11,065 nucleotides of DNA, taken from NCBI GenBank assembly GCA_035626155.1, contig DASPOF010000118.1, forward strand, positions 1 through 11,065, in the 5' to 3' direction. The notes under the pieces were generated by a model, which saw nothing but the letters and a program-made list of their open reading frames with translations, had not been told where the DNA came from and made no database searches. How positions within the stretch are numbered: position 1 is the first letter of the stretch; the number at the start of each line of letters is the position of its first letter. A program made the translations under genes and the position numbers. Shown here piece after piece: positions 6,525 through 11,065 of this stretch. This stretch comes from DASPOF01 sp035626155 (GTDB lineage Bacteria > Desulfobacterota > Binatia > Binatales > Binataceae).

Positions 6525-6735
6525 CGCACCGGCGGCCATCCCTTGATTCCGCCGAAGTTGGCGCCAGAGGCGCGGCAATCCGCGCACCCTCGAACAGGCA
6601 GCCAATCGCGCCGCGGGCATCCAAGCATCGCGCGATACCCGCAAGCATCGCGATATGGCTTATTCTCAAAACTGGTTTCCCCGCCCCCAACACTGTCCTT
6701 GGAAACCTCCGGGCTCCCGGCCGCGATCCGGCTTC
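6525..6735 (-). ncRNA. ssrS: Candidate 6S RNA between zapA and the cyclo-ligase gene
   Basis: 6S RNA is a rod-shaped RNA that binds sigma70-RNA polymerase, and in many proteobacteria it is encoded between zapA and ygfA on the same strand, as here. This 259-base gap has no convincing gene but can fold as a rod. GCGGCC (6719-6724) pairs with GGCCGC (6532-6537). GTTGG (6687-6691) pairs with CCAAC (6557-6561). AGCCA (6656-6660) pairs with TGGCT (6600-6604). Local hairpins include GGTTTCC with GGAAACC (6701-6707/6674-6680), and GCGCGG with CCGCGC around a 4-base loop (6570-6585). An 11-bp direct repeat (6622-6632 and 6642-6652) lies near the tip. Position is the strongest argument. I could not align it to the 6S consensus, and the ends are approximate. 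Confidence 0.5.
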
Positions 6736-6738
6736 ACG

Positions 6739-7017
6739 CTACAGTTCCTTGCCGTTGATCGCGTCGGAGAGCCGTTTATTCATCGCCTCGATTCGCTCGA
6801 CCAGCGCCTGGTGCTCGCGGCGCAGCCGTTCGAGTTCGTCGGCGAAATTCAACGCGGCCAGGATTGCAAGATGGACCGAGCTTACCGTCTTGGTCCCGGC
6901 GCGGATGTCCCTGATCTTCTCGTCAACCGCCTCGGCCACGGACTTGACCCACGCATCGCCGGAATCGCTGGCGACGACCAGGTTCTGTCCCATGATCTCG
7001 ACGTTAACGCCCTTCAT
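6739..7017 (-). CDS. zapA: Cell division protein ZapA
   Basis: ZapA binds FtsZ in the cytoplasm and helps bundle protofilaments in the Z ring. The 92-residue product has the family layout. A short N-terminal strand pair (KGVNVEIMGQNLVVAS) leads into a helix with VKSVAEAVDEKIRDIR, then SSVHLAILAALNFADELERLRRE, which is the signature ALNIADEL-like block, then a C-terminal coiled coil. The ATG at 7017 lies three bases after the stop of the zapB-like gene, so the two are translated together. Downstream is the candidate 6S RNA. Family identity is clear from the NFADEL block, length and neighbours. Confidence 0.93.
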   Translation of the reverse strand: MKGVNVEIMGQNLVVASDSGDAWVKSVAEAVDEKIRDIRAGTKTVSSVHLAILAALNFADELERLRREHQALVERIEAMNKRLSDAINGKEL

Positions 7018-7020
7018 ACG

Positions 7021-7275
7021 CTATCCGAGATCGACTCCTTCGAAGCGCGACAGGATCTTTTCGATCCGGGTTCGCACTTCATTGCGCTCGGTCTCGTGCT
7101 GCTTGCGCTCGGAATCGAATTGCTTGAGTTGCGCCGCCGCCTCGGCAAGCCGCCGCTCGGTCTCGGCCAGCCTCTGCTGAAGCTGATCATTTTCGCGGCG
7201 CAACTGCTGAATTCGGTTGACCGACGACTGGATGCGCTCATCAAGCTGCTTTAAGACTTCAATCGCGTTCGCCAT
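7021..7275 (-). CDS. zapB: ZapB-like short coiled-coil protein
   Basis: The 84-residue product is nearly one continuous coiled coil. It opens with ANAIEVLKQLDERIQSSVNRIQQLRRENDQL and continues with repeated Leu/Ala heptads (RLAETERRLAEAAAQLKQF), ending in EGVDLG. Small coiled-coil proteins directly ahead of zapA are usually ZapB-like Z-ring factors. In E. coli ZapB binds ZapA and links the ring to the chromosome terminus, but sequence similarity in such repeats is weak evidence, so the call rests on length, the opening ALE/VLKQLDERI-like segment and the neighbour. It is the first gene after the promoter at 7296-7325 and ends three bases before zapA. No membrane segment or catalytic motif is seen. 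Confidence 0.75.
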   Translation of the reverse strand: MANAIEVLKQLDERIQSSVNRIQQLRRENDQLQQRLAETERRLAEAAAQLKQFDSERKQHETERNEVRTRIEKILSRFEGVDLG

Positions 7276-7295
7276 GTCCCCAAACTTCTACCTTT

Positions 7296-7325
7296 AGTTT
7301 AATTTTCGTTTAAACGCACTGTCAA
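7296..7325 (-). promoter_or_regulatory. Promoter for zapB-zapA (overlaps the ftsY stop)
   Basis: On the - strand a perfect -35 TTGACA (7325-7320) and a -10-like TAAACT (7301-7296, four of six) are separated by 18 bases. The TGA inside TTGACA is the stop codon of ftsY. A 10-bp palindrome CGTTTAAACG (7307-7316) fills the spacer and could be an operator or only AT-rich DNA. It gives the division genes their own transcription start. Confidence 0.55.
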
Positions 7326-8587
7326 GCTGCATAAGTGCTGTTGATGCCAGTCTGCCCACTCTCGGCCCCCTCGAACAACCCATCGACAAACTCGCGCGTA
7401 TCGAATTCCCGCAGGTCCTCGATACTTTCCCCGACTCCGACGAAGCGCACCGGGATTTTGAGCCGATCGGCGATCGCGATGACGATGCCGCCCTTGGCCG
7501 TGCTGTCGAGTTTCGCCAGTACTACGCCGGTCAGCGGTACCGCATCGCCAAATATTTTCGCCTGGCTGAGCGCGTTCTGCCCCGTGGTCGCATCGAGCAC
7601 GAGCCAGGTTTCGTGCGGAGCGCCCGGAAGTTCGCGGCCGACCACGCGCCCGATTTTCCTGAGTTCCTCCATCAGGTTGACCTTGGTCTGGAGACGCCCG
7701 GCCGTATCGATAACCACCGCGCGGGCCTTGCGCGCGAGCGCGGCTTTGACGGCGTCGAATGCGACCGCGGCGGGATCGGAACCTTGCTGCTGCTTGATGA
7801 TCGTGGCGCCGGCGCGGTTGCACCACACCTCAAGCTGCTCGATCGCGGCAGCGCGAAAGGTATCCGCCGCGGCGACGATGACGCCCCCACGTTCTGCACC
7901 GAGCAGCGCGGCGAGCTTTGCGACGGTGGTCGTTTTGCCGGCCCCGTTGACGCCAACCATCATGATGACCAGCGGCGCGCCGCCGGAATCGGCCATCGGC
8001 CGCTCGGCCGCCTCGAGCATCGATGCGATCTCGCTCTTGAGCGCATCGCGGATGACGCCGGGACGGTTGTCATTACCGAGGCGCTCGCGAACGGCCGAGC
8101 TGATCTTCAGGCTCGTCTCGACTCCGACATCGGCCGCGATTAGCGCCTCCTCGAGACCCTCGTAAATCTCATCGACCTTGCCGCTTCCCGTGATCGCCGC
8201 GCGCAGGCGCGTGAGAAACCCCTCGCGCGTGCGCCGCAGACTGTCGCCGATTCGCACCGGTGGCCGCGGAGCTTTCGGCACCGGCGCGGCCGCTCTGGGA
8301 GCAGGCTCCGCGATCGGCGGCGCTTCCACCGGCGCGGGCGCTGCGACCGGCGGAGCTGCGATCGGCGCAGCCGCAACCACTGGTGCCTCGGGCGGCGGCG
8401 CTTCGGCGCGCGGCGGCGCTGCGGCCTTCTCAACCTCCTCGACTGGCGCGACCGATACGGCCAAGCCCTCGGGACGAACCCGCCTTTTCTTGCGCAGGCT
8501 CCAGTGGATGAGAACTGTTATGAAGACCAGCGCGCAGCCTGCGGCCAGGCCGATCGCGGCGATCATCAGGGTGTCAGCGTGAGTCAC
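7322..8587 (-). CDS. ftsY: Signal recognition particle receptor FtsY
   Basis: FtsY is the SRP receptor GTPase that delivers ribosomes making membrane proteins to the translocon. The 421-residue product starts with a membrane segment (about 7-28, LMIAAIGLAAGCALVFITVL), then basic LRKKRR, then an Ala/Pro/Glu-rich linker to about residue 110 in place of the acidic A domain. The N domain spans about 112-200. The G domain has the P-loop GVNGAGKTTT (212-221), DTFRAAA (242-248), DTAGR (294-298) and AKLD (358-361), ending GVGESIEDLREFD. All GTPase motifs are intact. The GTG at 8587 is chosen because it begins just before the membrane segment; its ribosome site is weak. It is followed by zapB-zapA and preceded by a 131-base gap after rluD in which I see no supportable element. 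Confidence 0.96.
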   Translation of the reverse strand: MTHADTLMIAAIGLAAGCALVFITVLIHWSLRKKRRVRPEGLAVSVAPVEEVEKAAAPPRAEAPPPEAPVVAAAPIAAPPVAAPAPVEAPPIAEPAPRAAAPVPKAPRPPVRIGDSLRRTREGFLTRLRAAITGSGKVDEIYEGLEEALIAADVGVETSLKISSAVRERLGNDNRPGVIRDALKSEIASMLEAAERPMADSGGAPLVIMMVGVNGAGKTTTVAKLAALLGAERGGVIVAAADTFRAAAIEQLEVWCNRAGATIIKQQQGSDPAAVAFDAVKAALARKARAVVIDTAGRLQTKVNLMEELRKIGRVVGRELPGAPHETWLVLDATTGQNALSQAKIFGDAVPLTGVVLAKLDSTAKGGIVIAIADRLKIPVRFVGVGESIEDLREFDTREFVDGLFEGAESGQTGINSTYAA

Positions 8588-8718
8588 GATGAAGTCTTAA
8601 CCGGGCGCGGCTTAAGCGGCGCTCGGCAATCAGGATAACAGCCTCCCCCGCGAACCGAAACCGCATAGACCGAAAGTCAAAGGCGCAGGAGAGCGAACCC
8701 GCCTCCGCCTTCGGCCTC

Positions 8719-9708
8719 TTAAGGGGCGGCGATCCAGCGGCGGATTTCCGATGCAGTGGTAGCGACACCGTGGCGGGCGAGCATCGCGGCGAAATCCGCC
8801 GGCGGCGGCGCGATGAACTCCATCGGCTCGGCGCTTTTCGGATGCGAGATCGCAATGGCCAGCGCGTGCAGCGCCTGGCGGGTGAAACCGCCAATCTTGG
8901 GACCGCCGTAAAGCGTGTCGCCGAGGCAGGGATGGCCGATCGAGGCGAGATGCACCCGGATCTGGTGGGTGCGGCCGGTTTCGGGAACCACTCGGACCAG
9001 CGTCGCGCCGGGCTCATCGCGGCCCGCCGGCTTGAAGCGGTGAAGGACGGTCACGTGGCTGACCGCGGCGCGCGGCGTGCGCGACACGACCGACATCCGC
9101 TTGCGCTCTACGGGATGGCGTCCGACGGGGCGCTCGATGGTTACGCGGTCGCGCGGGATGACGCCGCGGACGATCGCGAGGTAGGTCTTCTTCACCGTGC
9201 GCTCCTTGAACTGGCGCGACAGCGCCATGCGCGCAAACGGCGTCCGCGCGACCACCATCACGCCCGAGGTGTCCTTGTCGAGGCGATGCACGATGCCGGG
9301 CCGCAGCACGCCGTCGGGTTCAGCCATGGTCGCGAGTTCCGGGAATCGCGCAAGGAGCGCGTCCACCAGCGTGCCGTCGGGATGGCCGGGCGACGGATGT
9401 ACCGCCACACCGGCGGGCTTGTCGACGACGATCATCTCGTCATCGGAATAGAGCACATCGATCGCGGGCGCCTCGCCCGTCGATTCCCGTGGAAGCGGCG
9501 CTTTCGGCGGTGCGATTTCGATCCGATCACCGGCGCGCACGGCGGCTGCGGCGCGAGCGGGCGCTCCGTTCACCGTGACGAGCCCCGCCTTGATCATCCG
9601 CGCGACCTGCGATCGCGAGTATTGCGGCGCCAGATGCGCCGATACGAACACGTCGAGCCGCATCCCGGCGTGGGCGGAATCGGCGGTGAATGTCGTCGGC
9701 ATGGTCAT
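8719..9708 (-). CDS. rluD: RluD-type 23S rRNA pseudouridine synthase
   Basis: RluA-family enzymes isomerise uridine to pseudouridine; RluD modifies three positions in helix 69 of 23S rRNA. The product is 329 residues from the ATG at 9708. An S4 RNA-binding domain comes first (MRLDVFVSAH to GDRIEI, about 16-65; SRSQVARMIKAGLVTVNG). The catalytic domain follows: IVVDKPAGVAVHPSPGH, then GIVHRLDKDTSGVMVVA with catalytic Asp144, then GRTHQIRVHLASIGHPCLGD. The S4 plus HRLDKDTSG combination and length match RluD or RluC/YlyB-type proteins; helix 69 as the target is inferred. An in-frame start at 9807 would add 33 residues not found in the family. A second ATG at 9702 is also possible. A 7-bp inverted repeat lies five bases before the start. 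ftsY follows after 131 bases. Confidence 0.88.
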   Translation of the reverse strand: MTMPTTFTADSAHAGMRLDVFVSAHLAPQYSRSQVARMIKAGLVTVNGAPARAAAAVRAGDRIEIAPPKAPLPRESTGEAPAIDVLYSDDEMIVVDKPAGVAVHPSPGHPDGTLVDALLARFPELATMAEPDGVLRPGIVHRLDKDTSGVMVVARTPFARMALSRQFKERTVKKTYLAIVRGVIPRDRVTIERPVGRHPVERKRMSVVSRTPRAAVSHVTVLHRFKPAGRDEPGATLVRVVPETGRTHQIRVHLASIGHPCLGDTLYGGPKIGGFTRQALHALAIAISHPKSAEPMEFIAPPPADFAAMLARHGVATTASEIRRWIAAP

Positions 9709-9712
9709 CGCG

Positions 9713-9737
9713 GTTGCATAAGGCTGCCGGATGCAAC
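9713..9737 (-). repeat. 7-bp inverted repeat just before the rluD start
   Basis: GTTGCAT (9713-9719) and ATGCAAC (9731-9737) are perfect complements around an 11-base loop. The hairpin ends four bases before the ATG at 9708, where the ribosome site would be, so it could mask the start or serve as an operator. No Shine-Dalgarno is evident there. Confidence 0.45.
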
Positions 9738-9755
9738 GCCCTGAAGCGCGCAGCG

Positions 9756-9789
9756 GGCACGCGCCGTCCCGCTCCGGGGTACGCGTGCC
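9756..9789. repeat. 8-bp GC-rich inverted repeat in the leuD-rluD gap
   Basis: GGCACGCG (9756-9763) and CGCGTGCC (9782-9789) are exact complements with an 18-base loop (9764-9781). It is the middle of three hairpins in a 135-base gap. There is no T run, so it is not a terminator on its own. Role unknown. Confidence 0.45.
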
Positions 9790-9800
9790 GCCGCCACGCA

Positions 9801-9822
9801 GGAGCAAAAATCGCCTTGCTCC
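9801..9822 (-). terminator. Hairpin after leuD, possible terminator
   Basis: GGAGCAA (9801-9807) and TTGCTCC (9816-9822) form a 7-bp stem with an 8-base loop, 21 bases beyond the leuD stop on the - strand. Bases following the stem are GC-rich rather than T-rich, so classic intrinsic termination is doubtful. It may mark the end of the leuCD transcript. Confidence 0.35.
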
Positions 9823-9843
9823 CGGTACGAGTCCCGACGCCGT

Positions 9844-10446
9844 TCAGAGCCGGTACGGGATCGGATGCTTCGCCTCGTAGTCGGCGATCGCGTGCTCATG
9901 CGCGAGAGTGAGCGCGATATCGTCGAGGCCCTCGAGCAGGCATCTCTTTTCGTACGGGTCGATCTCGAAATGCGCCGACCATCCGAAATCGTCCGTGATC
10001 GTCTGATCGTCGAGGTCGATGCTGATGCGGTAGGCCTCGTAATCGGAGACCGATTTGAAGATGTGATCGACGTCCTCGTTCGGGAGCACGATCGGCAGCA
10101 CGCCGTTCTTCAGACAATTGTTGCGGAAGATATCCGCGAACACCGGCGAAATCAGCGCGCGGAAACCGAAGTCGGCAAGCGCCCACACCGCGTGCTCGCG
10201 CGAGCTGCCGCAGCCGAAATTGGCGCGCGCGACCAGAATGGTCGAATCGCGAAACCGCGGCTGATTGAGGACGAAGGCGCGATTCTCGCTGCCGTCGGGA
10301 TTGAGGCGGCGGTCGAAAAACAGGCCCTTCTTGAGCCCGGTCCGCACCACCGCCTTGAGGAACTGCTTGGGGATGATCTGATCGGTATCGACGCTGGCCT
10401 GGTCGATTGGCGCGACCAGCCCGGTGAAATTCTTGAACGCTTTCAT
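9844..10446 (-). CDS. leuD: 3-isopropylmalate dehydratase, small subunit
   Basis: LeuD and LeuC together form isopropylmalate isomerase, which converts 2- to 3-isopropylmalate in leucine synthesis. The 200-residue product matches the usual LeuD length. It opens MKAFKNFTGLVAPIDQASVDTDQIIPKQFL and contains FGCGSSREHAVWAL, the hallmark of the swivel domain, then LISPVFADIFRNNCLKNGVLPIVL. The C-terminus is the normal DPYEKRCLLEGLDDIALTL type. The ATG at 10446 has GGGAGG eight bases upstream (10455-10460), which fixes the start; a longer frame reaching 10830 is only an open shadow of leuC. leuC ends 14 bases before it, so they are one operon. No defect is seen. Confidence 0.97.
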   Translation of the reverse strand: MKAFKNFTGLVAPIDQASVDTDQIIPKQFLKAVVRTGLKKGLFFDRRLNPDGSENRAFVLNQPRFRDSTILVARANFGCGSSREHAVWALADFGFRALISPVFADIFRNNCLKNGVLPIVLPNEDVDHIFKSVSDYEAYRISIDLDDQTITDDFGWSAHFEIDPYEKRCLLEGLDDIALTLAHEHAIADYEAKHPIPYRL

Positions 10447-10460
10447 CGCGGCTGCCTCCC

Positions 10461-11065
10461 TCAGTTGGTCGCGAACTCGCGCACGTCCACGAAGTGCCCG
10501 GCGATCGCCGCCGCCGCCGCCATCGCGGGACTGACCAGGTGCGTGCGCCCGCCCTTGCCCTGCCGCCCCTCGAAGTTGCGGTTCGACGTGCTCGCGCATC
10601 GCTCGCCCGGCCGCAAAACGTCGGGATTCATCCCGAGGCACATCGAGCATCCCGACTCGCGCCACTCGAAGCCGGCCTCGGTGAAGATTCGATCGAGACC
10701 GATCTGCTCTGCCTGCGCCTTGATCTGTTGCGATCCGGGCACGACCATCGCGTGCACGCCGCTTGCGACCTTGCGGCCCTTGACGATCGCGGCGGCTGTG
10801 CGCAGGTCCGAAAGCCGCGAGTTGGTGCACGATCCGATGAAGACGCGATCGATCCTGATGTCCGCGATGCGCGTGCCCGGCTTCAGCGCCATGTACTCGA
10901 GCGCGCGCTCGACCGTCTTGCGCTCATCGGAATTGGTGAACTCAGATGGGTTAGGCACGCGGCCGGTCACATCGGCGACCATCGCGGGATTGGTTCCCCA
11001 GGTCACCTGGGGCGCAAAGGAGCCGGCATCGAAGGCGATGCTGCGGTCGAAGCGTGCGCCATCGT
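10461..11065 (-). CDS. leuC: 3-isopropylmalate dehydratase, large subunit (5' end outside window)
   Basis: LeuC is the [4Fe-4S] subunit of isopropylmalate isomerase. The last 200 or so residues are in the window; the frame is open to base 11065 and should continue upstream. It reads DGARFDRSIAFD, then PQVTWGTNPAM, typical for this part of the aconitase fold. Cluster ligands are all present: Cys in GSCTNSR (codon 10827-10829) and the CxxC in SGCSMCLGMNPD (10647-10649 and 10638-10640). It continues with STSNRNFEGRQGKGGRTHLVSP and AAAAAIAGHFVDVR, matching bacterial LeuC ends. The stop lies 14 bases before leuD. The motifs distinguish it from aconitase by length context and by the adjacent leuD. 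Confidence 0.97.
   Translation of the reverse strand, partial: DGARFDRSIAFDAGSFAPQVTWGTNPAMVADVTGRVPNPSEFTNSDERKTVERALEYMALKPGTRIADIRIDRVFIGSCTNSRLSDLRTAAAIVKGRKVASGVHAMVVPGSQQIKAQAEQIGLDRIFTEAGFEWRESGCSMCLGMNPDVLRPGERCASTSNRNFEGRQGKGGRTHLVSPAMAAAAAIAGHFVDVREFATN

Noticed and set aside
6505..6693. A 62-residue frame in the zapA to cyclo-ligase gap
   Set aside because: No ribosome site or known domain; the region is better explained by RNA structure.
10447..10830. Upstream extension of leuD to 10830
   Set aside because: It lies over leuC in another frame, and leuD has its own ATG with a well-placed GGGAGG at 10446.
1..11065. CRISPR array, intact insertion sequence or complete toxin-antitoxin pair
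   Set aside because: No regularly spaced repeats, no transposase, and only a fragment of an XRE-like gene without a toxin.

Overview
The window is a piece of a GC-rich bacterial chromosome, mostly conserved housekeeping genes. The order ftsY, zapB-like, zapA, structured gap, 5-formyltetrahydrofolate cyclo-ligase, rny resembles deltaproteobacterial-type lineages (Desulfobacterota/Myxococcota/Binatota-like). That placement is inferred from gene order and protein style, not from a phylogenetic marker.

Layout. At 1-1095 (+) is the 3' part of a lytic transglycosylase gene cut by the window edge. From about 1096 to 2674 lies an accessory segment. It holds two decayed fragments on the + strand (an XRE-type helix-turn-helix remnant and the C-terminal tail of a tyrosine recombinase). 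It also holds one intact, less GC-rich gene on the - strand with a PD-(D/E)XK-like nuclease signature. It ends at two - strand tRNA genes (Gln-CUG, then Glu-CUC), which share a promoter. From there to the right edge every gene is on the - strand.

Read in the direction of transcription, from 11065 downwards: leuC (5' end outside the window) and leuD, which form isopropylmalate isomerase for leucine synthesis; a hairpin-rich gap; an RluD-type 23S rRNA pseudouridine synthase; ftsY, the SRP receptor; a promoter overlapping the ftsY stop codon; a zapB-like coiled-coil gene and zapA (Z-ring assembly); a 259-nt gap that can fold into a rod and sits where 6S RNA is found in many proteobacteria; the cyclo-ligase gene; rny, whose Shine-Dalgarno and GTG start lie inside the end of the cyclo-ligase gene; a weak terminator; a ferritin-like protein; a GNAT acetyltransferase; then the tRNAs.

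No stretch longer than 300 bases lacks a gene. The shorter gaps are 1096-1323 (gene remnants), 2536-2674 (short direct repeat), 2861-3103 (tRNA promoter and small repeats), 6480-6738 (candidate 6S RNA), 8588-8718 (nothing I can support) and 9709-9843 (three inverted repeats). I see no CRISPR array, intact insertion sequence or clear new multi-gene system. The most distinctive parts are the decayed island with its lone nuclease-like gene and the candidate 6S RNA.
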